From: an uncultured Olsenella sp.
Lineage (GTDB): Bacteria; Actinomycetota; Coriobacteriia; Coriobacteriales; Atopobiaceae
Assembly: GCA_900314535.1 (NCBI GenBank)
Contig: OMVT01000003.1
Span: forward strand, 25,378-89,377
Direction: 5' to 3'
Length of the DNA stretch: 64,000 bases
Positions 31,175 to 40,381 of this stretch are shown one piece after another. How positions within the stretch are numbered: position 1 is the stretch's first letter; every line of letters starts with the position of its first letter. A program made the translations under genes and the position numbers. The notes under the pieces are model-generated. The model was not told where the DNA came from. It worked only from the letters and a program-made list of their open reading frames with translations, and did no database searches.

Positions 31175-32565
31175 TGAGGAAGATCGTGCTGTCCGAGGGA
31201 GAGACCCTCACCAATGCTGACCTGAAGAGGACAGGTGCCCTGCCGAAGGAGGTCATGGAGTCTGCCCAGGCAATCGTCGACGAGGTGCGCGAGCGCGGCG
31301 ATGCGGCTGTCCGCGACTTCTGCCTCAAGTTCGATGGTGCCTGCCCCAAGAGCTTCCGCGTGCCCGACGAGGCCGTCAAAGGCGCGCTCGAGAAAGTCGA
31401 TCCGCGCTTCGTCGAGGCCGTGAAGCGCTCCTATGCGCAGGTGTGCGAGTTCCACGAGCACGAGCGCGAGGATTCCTGGTTCGAGACGAGGCCTGATGGC
31501 ACGATCCTGGGCGTCAAGGTCACGCCCGTGCCCTCTGTTGCCGTCTACGTTCCGGGAGGACGCGCCCAGTATCCCTCTACCGTCATCATGGACACGGTCC
31601 CGGCAAAGGTTGCAGGCGTCGAGCGTGTCATCATGTTGACGCCGCCCCAGAAGGATGGCACGCTCTCTGCCTATACGCTCGCCGCTGCCGCCATCGCAGG
31701 GGTCGACGAGGTCTACGCTGTCGGCGGTGCCCAGGGCATCGCTGCTGCTGCCTATGGCACGGAGTCCATCCCGAAGGTCGCGAAGATTGTCGGTCCGGGC
31801 AATGCCTATGTGGCCGCTGCGAAGCGCTATGTCTCGGGCGATGTCGGCATCGATATGGTGGCTGGTCCCTCCGAGGTCTGCGTGCTCGCCGGCTCGACGG
31901 CAGATCCTGTGATCGTCGCTGCCGACCTCATGGCACAGGCAGAGCACGACCCGATGGCTGCGTGCTACCTCGTGACAGATGCGCCTGAGCTGCCAGACCA
32001 GGTCCTTGTCGCAATCGATGGCTTCCTCAAGGAGAGTCCGCGTGCCGAGATCACGAAGGCAAGCCTCGACAACCGTGGCCAGATCGTGATTGCGCCTTCG
32101 CTCGACGCTGCCATCGACTCCGTCAATGTGATCGCCCCTGAGCACCTCGAGCTCCATGTGCCGGAGGCCTTCTCCATTCTGGGCAAGATCAGAAACGCTG
32201 GCGCCATCTTCTTGGGTCCCTGGAGCTCCGAGCCTCTGGGAGACTACGTCGCAGGCCCGAACCACACGCTGCCGACCGGCGGCACGGCGCTCTTCTCGAA
32301 TCCTCTTGGGGTCTACGACTTCCAGAAGCGCTCTTCCGTCATCTCCTATACGCCCCAGGGCCTCATGGCAGATGCCCCGGCAACCCAGGCCATGGCAGAA
32401 GCGGAAGGCCTCTGGGCCCATGCCCTCTCGGCAGGACTGAGGAGGAAGCTCGTCGAGGAAGGCCAGGACCACATCGCTGACGCCGATGCTGCCTTCGCCG
32501 GGGCGCAGGAGATTGCCTGGCCGACGAAGCTTTCCACCCCTGGCCGCGTGCCTCTGGGGGAGTAG
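31174..32565 (+). CDS. hisD: Histidinol dehydrogenase
   Basis: A 463-residue zinc enzyme that oxidises histidinol to histidine in two NAD-dependent steps. Signature segments: VPGGRAQYPSTVIM, GPGNAYVAAAKRYVSGDVGID, AGPSEVCVLAG and QAEHDP. The late GPNHTLPTGG carries a zinc-binding His. The length is slightly above the usual 430. It starts on the last base of hisZG and is followed two bases later by hisC. Confidence 0.95.
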   Translation: MRKIVLSEGETLTNADLKRTGALPKEVMESAQAIVDEVRERGDAAVRDFCLKFDGACPKSFRVPDEAVKGALEKVDPRFVEAVKRSYAQVCEFHEHEREDSWFETRPDGTILGVKVTPVPSVAVYVPGGRAQYPSTVIMDTVPAKVAGVERVIMLTPPQKDGTLSAYTLAAAAIAGVDEVYAVGGAQGIAAAAYGTESIPKVAKIVGPGNAYVAAAKRYVSGDVGIDMVAGPSEVCVLAGSTADPVIVAADLMAQAEHDPMAACYLVTDAPELPDQVLVAIDGFLKESPRAEITKASLDNRGQIVIAPSLDAAIDSVNVIAPEHLELHVPEAFSILGKIRNAGAIFLGPWSSEPLGDYVAGPNHTLPTGGTALFSNPLGVYDFQKRSSVISYTPQGLMADAPATQAMAEAEGLWAHALSAGLRRKLVEEGQDHIADADAAFAGAQEIAWPTKLSTPGRVPLGE

Positions 32566-32567
32566 CC

Positions 32568-33662
32568 ATGGGAAAAGGACTCTCTCCCCGTGTGCGTGCA
32601 CTCGTGCGTGCGAGCGTCGCCGATCTTGAGCCGTACGATCCCGGCTTCACGCCGGTACGCATCAACCTCTCTGCCAATGAGAACACGCATGGGATGCCTG
32701 AAGAGGTCAGGCGCTCCGTGCAGGCGGCGCTGGCGCATGTTGTCGTGAACCGCTATCCGGCACCCTTGGCTCCTGAGCTCAGGGAGGCCCTTGCCGAGTG
32801 GCATGAGGTGACGCCCGAGCAGGTGCTTGTCTCGAATGGCGGCGACGAGGCGCTCTTCAACCTGTTCCTCGCCTTCGGAGGCGCCGGGCACACCATGGTG
32901 ACATGCCCGCCGACGTTTTCTGTCTACAAGCTCTACGCCGAGATGGTCGAGACGCCGGTCGTCGAGGTGCCGCGCGATCCGGTGACGCTCCTGCCTGATG
33001 TGGACGGGCTCGTCGAGGCTGCAAAGACTGCCTCGCTTGTGGTCCTGACCTCGCCGAACAACCCGACAGGAGACTGCATGGCTCCCGCCGATGTGAAGCG
33101 CATCTGCGAAGCCTGCCCGGGCATCGTCCTCGCCGATGAGGCATACGGCGAGTTCGCGCCCGCCGGCATGAGCGCTGCCCCCTTGCTCGACGAGTGCGAC
33201 AACCTGATCGTGCTCCACACCTTCTCGAAGGCGCTCTGCCTTGCAGGCGGCAGGATCGGCTATCTCCTGGGCGCCCCTGACGTGCTCGATGCCCTGGTCG
33301 CCGTGCGCCAGCCCTATTCCGTGAACTCGTTCAGCCAGGCAGCGGCGCTTGCATGCCTTCATGAGCTTGGTGCCTTCGATGCGGCTATCGACGATATCGT
33401 GAAAGAACGTGGATGGCTCACAGAGGCGCTCTCGGAGCTTCCGGGCGTGCATGTGTGGCCGAGCTCTGCGAACTTCCTCTGCGTGCGGGTGCCCAAGGCA
33501 GCTGAGAAGTGGGCAGCGCTTCGGGACGAGTTCTCGATCCTCGTGAGGAACTTCTCGGCGACGCCGGGCCTCGAGGACTGCCTCAGGATTACGGTGGGCA
33601 CGCATACGGAGAACGAAGCAGTTGTCGCAGCGCTCGAGGCGCTGCTCTCAAGGGAGGCCTAG
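32568..33662 (+). CDS. hisC: Histidinol-phosphate aminotransferase
   Basis: A 364-residue PLP enzyme converting imidazole-acetol phosphate to histidinol phosphate. Visible features: N-terminal INLSANENTHGMP, SNGGDEALFNLF, the SPNNPTGD loop, DEAYGEF (PLP-contact Asp/Tyr), and the Schiff-base Lys in HTFSKALCLAGGRIGY. The C-terminal NFLCVRVP and RITVGT are also typical. The gene directly abuts hisB. Confidence 0.95.
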   Translation: MGKGLSPRVRALVRASVADLEPYDPGFTPVRINLSANENTHGMPEEVRRSVQAALAHVVVNRYPAPLAPELREALAEWHEVTPEQVLVSNGGDEALFNLFLAFGGAGHTMVTCPPTFSVYKLYAEMVETPVVEVPRDPVTLLPDVDGLVEAAKTASLVVLTSPNNPTGDCMAPADVKRICEACPGIVLADEAYGEFAPAGMSAAPLLDECDNLIVLHTFSKALCLAGGRIGYLLGAPDVLDALVAVRQPYSVNSFSQAAALACLHELGAFDAAIDDIVKERGWLTEALSELPGVHVWPSSANFLCVRVPKAAEKWAALRDEFSILVRNFSATPGLEDCLRITVGTHTENEAVVAALEALLSREA

Positions 33663-34250
33663 ATGGGACGCACTGCCGAAGTGGCACGCAAGACCGGCGA
33701 GACCGATATCCAGATCAGGATCGACCTCGATGGGACAGGAGCATCCGCGATTGATACAGGCGTGGGCTTCTTCGACCATATGCTGACGGCGCTCTCCCGC
33801 CACTCCCTGATCGATATGGATATCGCGGTCAAGGGCGATACGTGGGTGGATGACCACCACACGGTCGAGGATACGGGCATCGCCTTGGGACAGGCAATCG
33901 CCCAGGCGCTCGGCGACAAGCGCGGCATCCGCCGCTTTGCGGACTGCGCTGTGCCGCTCGACGAGGCGCTCATCCAGTGCGCCCTCGATATCTCTGGCAG
34001 AGGAGAGCTCTTCTGGGATGTGCCGATCGGCCCTGACAAGGTGGGGACCTTCGATACAGAGCTTGCCCAGGAGTTCTTCTGCGGCTTTGCCCGCCAGGCA
34101 GGGATCACGCTGCACCTTCGTGAGCTCTGCGGCTCGAATGCCCATCACATCATCGAGGCGACCTTCAAGTCCTGTGCAAGGGCTCTGAGGTCTGCCGTCG
34201 AGTCCGACCCGCGTGTGACCGGCATCCCTTCGACCAAAGGTACGCTCTAG
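33663..34250 (+). CDS. hisB: Imidazoleglycerol-phosphate dehydratase
   Basis: A 195-residue monofunctional HisB without the N-terminal phosphatase of enterobacteria. Metal-site motifs: FFDHML, DDHHTVEDTGI and the second repeat ELCGSNAHHIIEATFKSCARALR. It dehydrates imidazole-glycerol phosphate. Because it lacks the phosphatase half, histidinol-phosphatase must be encoded elsewhere. It starts on the base after the hisC stop. Confidence 0.96.
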   Translation: MGRTAEVARKTGETDIQIRIDLDGTGASAIDTGVGFFDHMLTALSRHSLIDMDIAVKGDTWVDDHHTVEDTGIALGQAIAQALGDKRGIRRFADCAVPLDEALIQCALDISGRGELFWDVPIGPDKVGTFDTELAQEFFCGFARQAGITLHLRELCGSNAHHIIEATFKSCARALRSAVESDPRVTGIPSTKGTL

Positions 34251-34262
34251 AGGAGGCACGCT

Positions 34263-34931
34263 ATGCCCAGACGCATTGCCGTCGTCGACTATCACAAAGG
34301 AAACCTGCTCTCCGTCGTCCGCTCTGCCACCGAGGCAGGCGGCGACGCCGAGATAACGGACGAACCGGAGAAGATCGCCTCCGCCTCTGGCCTCATCATC
34401 CCCGGTGTCGGCTCCTTCGAGGATGCGATGATCTACCTCGAGGAGAGCGGCGAGCGCGATGCCGTGATGGACGCCGTGGGAAGGGGCGTGCCGCTTCTGG
34501 GCATCTGCCTCGGGCTTCAGCTCCTCTCAGAGCGCGGCGACGAGCGCGTGGCAGAGCCTGCGGATAGCGGACGCTGGGTTTCCGGCCTTGCTCTCATCAA
34601 GGGCTCTGCGACCCGTCTCGAGTCGAGCCGCCTCAAGGTGCCGCATGTCGGCTGGGACCAGCTGCATCTCACAGAGCACGGTGCTGCCTGCCCGCTCTTC
34701 GAAGGCGTGCCTGAAGGTGCCAATGTCTACTTCACGCACTCCTATGCGCTCGATGAGGATACCAATCCTTCTGTCATCGCAGGCAAGACGTTCTATGCGC
34801 GTGCCTTTGCCTCTGCAATCTGGAAGGACAACATCTTCGGCGTCCAGTTCCACCCGGAGAAGTCTTCGAGGGTAGGCCTCCGCATGCTCAAGAACTACAT
34901 CAGAATCGTCGAAGAAGGGGGAGTCCGATGA
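34263..34931 (+). CDS. hisH: Imidazole glycerol phosphate synthase, glutaminase subunit
   Basis: A 222-residue class-I glutaminase feeding ammonia to HisF. The nucleophile Cys is in LLGICLGLQLL, the His/Glu pair in QFHPEKS, and the PGVGSF loop is present. Length is normal. It overlaps hisA by four bases. It is a useful contrast with the GatD-like protein of this window: here all catalytic residues are intact. Confidence 0.95.
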   Translation: MPRRIAVVDYHKGNLLSVVRSATEAGGDAEITDEPEKIASASGLIIPGVGSFEDAMIYLEESGERDAVMDAVGRGVPLLGICLGLQLLSERGDERVAEPADSGRWVSGLALIKGSATRLESSRLKVPHVGWDQLHLTEHGAACPLFEGVPEGANVYFTHSYALDEDTNPSVIAGKTFYARAFASAIWKDNIFGVQFHPEKSSRVGLRMLKNYIRIVEEGGVR

Positions 34932-35671
34932 TCCTCTTTCCTGCGATAGATCTGGTCGGTGGCAAGGTCGTGCGGCTCCAGAAGGGCGACCGTGCCCATA
35001 TGGACGTCTACAGCGAGAACCCTGCCGGCGTCGCCGAGGAGTTCAGGGAGGCAGGGACCTCCTGGATCCACGTCGTCGACCTCTCCCGTGCCTTCGGCGA
35101 GGACGAGGAGGCGCTTTCTGCCAACAGGCGTGCCCTTGCTGCCATCTGCAAGACACCTGGCATCTCGGTCGATGCGGGAGGCGGCATCCGGTCCGTCCAG
35201 GACATCGAGGAGCTTCTTGCGCTCGGCGTCAGGCGTGTCGCAATCGGCACGGCGCTTGTGCGCGATCCAGCCTTCGCCGAGGCAGCTGCCAAGGAGTATG
35301 GAGACGCGGTCGTGGCCGATATCGCGGCCAAGGACGGCAAGGTCAAGGTCTCGGGCTGGCGGGATGATGCGAAGCTCTCTGCTGACGAGCTCGTGAAGCA
35401 TCTTGCCGGTCTGGGCTTCCGTCATCTCGTCTTTACCGATATCGCCCGTGACGGCATGCAGACCGGCATCGATGCGGCTGCCTATGCGCATATCGCCGAG
35501 GTCGCAGGATTTCCTGTCGTTGCGTCCGGCGGCATCGCCCGCATCGACGATATCAGGGCGCTGGCTGCGCTCGGGCCGAACAGGATCGAAGGAGCCATCT
35601 GCGGCAGGGCCCTCTACGAAGGCGCATTCACGCTGGAAGAGGCTCTTGCAGCTTCCCGAGGTGAGGAGTAG
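34928..35671 (+). CDS. hisA: ProFAR isomerase
   Basis: A 247-residue TIM barrel that opens the ribose of ProFAR to PRFAR. The first-strand catalytic Asp is in [14 protein letters not shown]. The second is in [14 protein letters not shown], and the phosphate loops VDAGGGIRS and [10 protein letters not shown] are clear. It lies between its pathway neighbours hisH and hisF. Confidence 0.95.
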   Translation: MILFPAIDLVGGKVVRLQKGDRAHMDVYSENPAGVAEEFREAGTSWIHVVDLSRAFGEDEEALSANRRALAAICKTPGISVDAGGGIRSVQDIEELLALGVRRVAIGTALVRDPAFAEAAAKEYGDAVVADIAAKDGKVKVSGWRDDAKLSADELVKHLAGLGFRHLVFTDIARDGMQTGIDAAAYAHIAEVAGFPVVASGGIARIDDIRALAALGPNRIEGAICGRALYEGAFTLEEALAASRGEE

Positions 35672-35673
35672 CC

Positions 35674-36441
35674 ATGCTGTGCAAACGAGTCATTCCCTGC
35701 ATGGATGTGAAGGACGGCCGCGTCGTAAAGGGCGTGAACTTCGTCGACCTTGTCGACGCAGGAGATCCGGTCGAGCTGGCCAGGAAATATGACCGCGAAG
35801 GTGCCGACGAGGTCGTCTTCTTGGATATCACGGCGACGTCGGACAACAGGAAGACGACGATCGACCTGGCCTCGCGTGCAGCCTCAGAGCTCCGCATCCC
35901 GTATACCGTGGGCGGCGGCTTCCGCGACATCGCAGGCTGCCGCACGATGATCGCCGCAGGTGCCGACAAGGTGTCGATCAACTCCGCTGCCGTGCGCGAG
36001 CCCGGCCTCATCACGGCTGCGGCAGAGGCATTCGGCTCTCAGGCCGTCATCGTCGCAATCGACGCAAAGCAGGTCGGCAGGGGCGACAGGTGGGAGGTCT
36101 ACCTGAACGGCGGACGCGTGCCGACAGGCATCGACGCCGTCGCCTGGGCAGAAGAGGCAGCGAGGCGTGGTGCCGGCGAGATCCTGCTTACGAGTATGGA
36201 CCGCGATGGCACGAAGGATGGCTTCGACATCCCGCTCACGCGCGCGGTGGCACGGGCTGTCCCGATTCCGGTCATTGCCTCGGGCGGTGTCGGCACGCTC
36301 GAGCACTTTGCCGAGGGCATCATCGACGGCGAAGCTGATGCCGTGCTCGCCGCGAGCGTCTTCCACTTCGGCACCTATACCGTGCGCCAGGTGAAGGAGT
36401 ATCTCGCGACCCAGGGCATCCCGGTGCGTCTGGACTTCTAG
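35674..36441 (+). CDS. hisF: Imidazole glycerol phosphate synthase, cyclase subunit
   Basis: A 255-residue TIM barrel that cyclises PRFAR with ammonia from HisH. Catalytic Asp is in [17 protein letters not shown] and in [12 protein letters not shown]. Phosphate-binding loops VGGGFRDI and [10 protein letters not shown] are present. Length and order are standard. Confidence 0.96.
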   Translation: MLCKRVIPCMDVKDGRVVKGVNFVDLVDAGDPVELARKYDREGADEVVFLDITATSDNRKTTIDLASRAASELRIPYTVGGGFRDIAGCRTMIAAGADKVSINSAAVREPGLITAAAEAFGSQAVIVAIDAKQVGRGDRWEVYLNGGRVPTGIDAVAWAEEAARRGAGEILLTSMDRDGTKDGFDIPLTRAVARAVPIPVIASGGVGTLEHFAEGIIDGEADAVLAASVFHFGTYTVRQVKEYLATQGIPVRLDF

Positions 36442-36450
36442 GAGGATACG

Positions 36451-36837
36451 ATGGCAGAAGGCTATGCCGCAAGAAGCTATGCAGGAGAGCCTGTTCAGGA
36501 GACAAAGCTCGATTTCGATGCGCTGAAATACGACGCCCATGGGCTCATTCCCGTCGTCGTGCAGCAGTGGGACACGGGCGAGGTCCTCATGGTCGCCTGG
36601 GCGAACAGGGAGGCGCTCCTGAAGACGTTCGAGACGGGCACCTCCTGGTTCTGGTCCCGCTCGCGCACAGAGCTCTGGAACAAGGGCGCCACGAGCGGCA
36701 ACGTGCAGCAGGTGAAGCGGGTATTGTGCGACTGCGATGCCGACACGCTCATCTACGAGGTGGATTCCCCGGGCCCTGCCTGCCATACCGGCCACAGAAG
36801 CTGCTTCTTCCGCGAGCTCAGGAGCGATATCGCGTAA
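36451..36837 (+). CDS. hisI: Phosphoribosyl-AMP cyclohydrolase
   Basis: A 128-residue HisI domain alone. Metal sites: [10 protein letters not shown] and the final [10 protein letters not shown]. Substrate segment [20 protein letters not shown] is typical. The leading 30 residues are variable. No HisE (PR-ATP pyrophosphohydrolase) domain is fused and none is found in the window, so that step must be encoded elsewhere. It is the last gene of the his operon. Confidence 0.95.
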   Translation: MAEGYAARSYAGEPVQETKLDFDALKYDAHGLIPVVVQQWDTGEVLMVAWANREALLKTFETGTSWFWSRSRTELWNKGATSGNVQQVKRVLCDCDADTLIYEVDSPGPACHTGHRSCFFRELRSDIA

Positions 36838-36940
36838 GGACCTTCACGTGCTTATCTGATGCAGGGCACTTATCTTCTGCTTTCCGCTGCTAGAATGGTG
36901 TGCTCAGGAAGAAAGCAGATACAGGGAGGCCCCCTACACG

Positions 36941-38071
36941 ATGGATATCCGCGAGATCTCGCTCGACAGCCTCGAAGAGGAAGTCAAGAGCCAGAACGTC
37001 CTGCTCCCGATCGAGCAGTCCGCAATCTGGGCGAAGTATCAGGCAACGATTTCCGGACGCACGCCCTGGGGCGCGCTTGCGGCGAGCGTGGACGGATCCG
37101 ACGTAGCGGTGTGCTCGTTCCTCGATTTCCAGACGCATGGCTACCACTACCTCAATGCCGTCCACGGGCCCATCTGGTTCCATGAGCCGACAGAGGAAGA
37201 GGAGGATGAGCTCGCGCAGGCGCTTGCCGACTATCTCCACAAGCATGACCGCAGGCAGGTCTTCATCCGCATGGCCCTCGTGCACGACATCGCAGAATCG
37301 CATCCCGCTCTTTCGACCGTGCCGTATGACCATACCGTGATCATCGATGTCACGGGCGGAGACGACGCGATCCTCTCCCGCATGAAGCCGCGCGGACGCC
37401 GCGATGTGAGGAAGGCCCTGCGCGAGAGCCCGGCTGTCTGCGCAGACGAGACCGAGGCGGCGACGAAGTCCTTCCAGGACTACTACGATGTGATGGTCGA
37501 GACCGGCAAGCGCGATGGCTTTGTGCCGGCACCGATCTCCGACTACGAGGACATGATCCGTCTCCTTGGGCCCGAGCACTGCCGCGTCTATGCCGGCAGG
37601 GTCTCAGGCAAGGTTGCAACCTGGTCCATCGTCACGATTTCCGGCAAGCGTGCCGTGCGCTACTATGGCGCGTCGCTCAACGAGTACATGCGCCAGCATG
37701 TGACGGACAAGCTCGTCTATTTCGAATGCTGCGACCTTGCGAAGAACAAGGGCATCGAGTCGTATGACATGATGGGCATCGGCTCCGATTTCGCGCCGTC
37801 GCTTCTCGGCCTCAACGAGTTCAAGTGCAAGTTCACGAAGGAGACGGCAGAAGTTGCCCCCTCCCGCGATATCCCGGTCCGCCGCGGCTTCTATGCGCTG
37901 CTCGTGAAGGCACGCGACATCGTCGTCGCCCGCCGCAAGCGTGCCGAGGACGAGGCGGAGCGCAAGCACAGGGCAGAGCTCGAGCGTGCCCATGCAGAAA
38001 AGGCGAAGCATGAGTCGGAGAAGCTCGCCGAGGCAGACGCCGAGAAGAAGACAGAAGAGTCCGGGAACTAG
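36941..38071 (+). CDS. FemX/FemA-like aminoacyltransferase for peptidoglycan cross-bridge
   Basis: A 376-residue protein of the Fem family (two GNAT-like halves), which adds amino acids from aminoacyl-tRNA to the lipid II stem peptide. Seen features: an N-terminal QSAIWAKYQ segment, KPRGRRDVRKALRE in the middle, YDVMVETGKRDGF, then YYGASLNEYMRQ and the terminal YDMMGIG...GLNEFKCKF. A highly charged tail of about 50 residues (Ala/Glu/Lys) follows the fold, probably a helix or coiled coil. It sits two bases before uvrC. Which amino acid it adds cannot be read from sequence. Confidence 0.85.
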   Translation: MDIREISLDSLEEEVKSQNVLLPIEQSAIWAKYQATISGRTPWGALAASVDGSDVAVCSFLDFQTHGYHYLNAVHGPIWFHEPTEEEEDELAQALADYLHKHDRRQVFIRMALVHDIAESHPALSTVPYDHTVIIDVTGGDDAILSRMKPRGRRDVRKALRESPAVCADETEAATKSFQDYYDVMVETGKRDGFVPAPISDYEDMIRLLGPEHCRVYAGRVSGKVATWSIVTISGKRAVRYYGASLNEYMRQHVTDKLVYFECCDLAKNKGIESYDMMGIGSDFAPSLLGLNEFKCKFTKETAEVAPSRDIPVRRGFYALLVKARDIVVARRKRAEDEAERKHRAELERAHAEKAKHESEKLAEADAEKKTEESGN

Positions 38072-38073
38072 CC

Positions 38074-40065
38074 ATGGCGCGCGCACCTCTGCCCTGGGAC
38101 ATCTCTCGCAATGGGGAGCCGTCTCTTAGAGACCAGGTGGACCAGGCCCCCACCGATCCTGGCTGCTATCTCTGGAAGAATGCCCAGGGCACGGTCATCT
38201 ATGTCGGCAAGGCAAAGAACCTCCGCAACCGCATGCGGCAGTACATCAACCTGACGGATGACCGCGCAAAGATCCCGCTCATGATGCAGGAGGTGCGCTC
38301 GTTCGACTACATCGTCGTCGAGAACGAGCATGAGGCGCTCGTGCTCGAGCGCAACCTCATCGCCCAGTATCACCCCTACTACAACGTCGACTTCAAGGAC
38401 GACAAGTCCTACCCCTATATCGCAATCACGGAATCGGATGCGTTTCCGGCCATCAAGTACACGCGCGAGCGCCACCGCAAGGGGACACGCTACTTCGGCC
38501 CCTATACGGATGCCCATGCGGCACGGGAAACGGTCGATACGCTGCGCAAGGTCGTGCCGATCTGCTCTGCGAACTGCGTCGAGTGGAAGCGCGCGAAGCG
38601 CATCCTTGAAGCGCATCCCGACGATATAGACGTCGCGAACCTGCTTCTGGCCCGCGAAGGCAGGCCCTGCTTCGACTACCACGTCGGCAAGGGCCCGGGC
38701 GTCTGCATCGGCGCTGTCGATACCGTGGACTATGCGAAGAACGTGGACCAGGTGGAAAGGTTCCTGCAGGGCAAGAGGAGCGGCATCACCGACGAGCTCA
38801 AGAGCCAGATGAAGGAAGCCGCAGCAGACCTCGACTTCGAGCGGGCAGGCAGGCTCAAGCACCGGCTCGAGTCGCTCTCTGCCCTGAACGTGCGGCAGCA
38901 GGTCATGTTCGCCTCCGATGTGAACCTCGACCTCGTCGGGTTCTACCGCGAGGAGACGATCTCATGCGCCTGCGTCTTCGTCGTGCGCGAGGGCAGGACG
39001 ATCCGTTCCGTCGAATTCATCCTCGACAAGGGCCTCGATGTCTCCGAGACCGAGCTTGCCGAGTCCTTCATCAAGCGCTACTACGACGAGACGGCAGACA
39101 TCCCCTCCGAGGTCGATGTCGCGATAGAGCTGCCTGACGGGGAGAACATCTCGCAGTGGCTCACGGAGAAGCGGGGACACATCTGCCGCCTTCATCGGCC
39201 GCAGAGAGGCGAGAAGAACAATCTCCTCAAGATGGCAGAGCAGAATGCCCATCATGCGCTCAACCGCTACATGGTAAGGACCGGATACGCGGATGACCGC
39301 ACAAACCAGGCACTGCTCGAGCTCGAAAGCGCGCTTGCGCTCGAGGCGCCGCCCATGCGCATCGAGTGCTTCGATATCTCGACGATCCACGGCCACTTCA
39401 CGGTAGCCTCGATGGTCGTCTTCACGAACGGACGTCCCGACAAGTCGCAGTACCGCCGCTTCAAGATCCAGACGCCGCTCACCGAGGCAAATGACTTCGT
39501 GTCCATGAGCGAGGTGCTCTCGCGCCGCTATGGGCCAAAGACGATGGCAGACAAGAAGTTCGGATCTCGCCCGGACCTGCTCGTGCTCGACGGTGGCAAG
39601 CCCCAGCTCACGGCTGCCATAGAGCAGCTCAAGATTTTGGGCCTCGATATCCCGTGCTGCGGCCTTGCCAAGTCCGACGAGGAAGTCTTCGTCCCCTGGG
39701 ACGAGACGCCGATCGTCCTTCCTTCAGGCTCGCCTTCGCTCTACCTCATCAAGCGCGTCCGCGACGAGTCGCACCGCTTCGCAATCACGTTCCACAGGGA
39801 GCTCCGCGACAAGGCGATGACAAGATCGGTGCTCGATGATATCGAAGGGATAGGGCCGACGAGGAAGCGTGCCCTCATGCGCCGCTTCGGATCGCTCAAG
39901 AAGCTCAAGGCTGCCTCCGTGGATGAGCTCGCCGAGACGCCGGGCATCCCGAAGGCGGTCGCAGAGGCGGTATACGAGATGCTCCGGGCCTTCGACGAGG
40001 ACAATGCAGCCAGAAGGCAGGAGCTCGCCGAGGATGAAGGGCAAAAGCCTGAAAAACTCAAGTAA
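38074..40065 (+). CDS. uvrC: UvrABC excinuclease subunit C
   Basis: A 663-residue dual nuclease that makes both incisions in excision repair. The N-terminal GIY-YIG domain is PGCYLWKNAQGTVIYVGKAKN. The UvrB-binding UVR motif is near residue 245 (EAAADLDFERAGRLKHRL). The RNase H-like domain carries ECFDIS and LLVLDGGKPQL, and the C-terminal helix-hairpin-helix pair is IEGIGPTRKRALMRRFGSL. Length is normal. In actinobacteria uvrC usually leads into rapZ; here the sialic acid island intervenes. Confidence 0.96.
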   Translation: MARAPLPWDISRNGEPSLRDQVDQAPTDPGCYLWKNAQGTVIYVGKAKNLRNRMRQYINLTDDRAKIPLMMQEVRSFDYIVVENEHEALVLERNLIAQYHPYYNVDFKDDKSYPYIAITESDAFPAIKYTRERHRKGTRYFGPYTDAHAARETVDTLRKVVPICSANCVEWKRAKRILEAHPDDIDVANLLLAREGRPCFDYHVGKGPGVCIGAVDTVDYAKNVDQVERFLQGKRSGITDELKSQMKEAAADLDFERAGRLKHRLESLSALNVRQQVMFASDVNLDLVGFYREETISCACVFVVREGRTIRSVEFILDKGLDVSETELAESFIKRYYDETADIPSEVDVAIELPDGENISQWLTEKRGHICRLHRPQRGEKNNLLKMAEQNAHHALNRYMVRTGYADDRTNQALLELESALALEAPPMRIECFDISTIHGHFTVASMVVFTNGRPDKSQYRRFKIQTPLTEANDFVSMSEVLSRRYGPKTMADKKFGSRPDLLVLDGGKPQLTAAIEQLKILGLDIPCCGLAKSDEEVFVPWDETPIVLPSGSPSLYLIKRVRDESHRFAITFHRELRDKAMTRSVLDDIEGIGPTRKRALMRRFGSLKKLKAASVDELAETPGIPKAVAEAVYEMLRAFDEDNAARRQELAEDEGQKPEKLK

Positions 40066-40121
40066 CAATTCATCAATTGTCTGTAACGGAAAAGCTTTTA
40101 TATCAGCGATTTAGATAAACG

Positions 40122-40166
40122 GCAGCTCAGCGATGCAGGAAGGCTGGGCTGCTGTTCTCCTGTTTG
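40122..40166 (+). terminator. uvrC terminator
   Basis: GCAGCTCAGC (40122-40131) pairs with GCTGGGCTGC (40143-40152) over 10 positions with one G-U pair. It is followed by a mixed U-rich stretch (TGTTCTCCTGTTTG). It marks the end of the FemX-uvrC unit and the start of the nan leader. Confidence 0.6.
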
Positions 40167-40243
40167 TGGAAAGAACGTGCAAACCGTCTGATTGGAGCAT
40201 TGCACCACTGGGATTATGCAGTTTTCCACTGGGCGATGGTTAC

Positions 40244-40263
40244 TACCAATTTCCTAATTGGTA
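40244..40263. promoter_or_regulatory. Palindrome in the nan operon leader, candidate operator
   Basis: TACCAATT (40244-40251) and AATTGGTA (40256-40263) are perfect arms around TCCT. It sits about 120 bases before the first nan gene, in a notably AT-richer stretch. It is a good candidate for a NanR-type repressor or catabolite control site. No regulator gene is in the island. Confidence 0.5.
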
Positions 40264-40314
40264 ACGGTTCCAGCTTCTGCAAGAGTGCAATATAGGTGCC
40301 ATCAGGGCTGGCCT

Positions 40315-40338
40315 CAGACGCTTGACGGAAAGCGTCTG
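40315..40338 (+). other. Hairpin just before the nan operon ribosome site
   Basis: CAGACGCTT (40315-40323) and AAGCGTCTG (40330-40338) form a perfect 9-bp stem with loop GACGGA. It ends about 32 bases before the ribosome site AAAGGGGAG. In the mRNA it could affect translation or stability; it has no T tract. With the operator palindrome and the uvrC terminator it accounts for most structure in the 316-base gap 40066-40381. Confidence 0.45.
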
Positions 40339-40381
40339 GAGCGGCAGTTCCAAGCACCATGCACTGCGAAAGGGGAGAACC

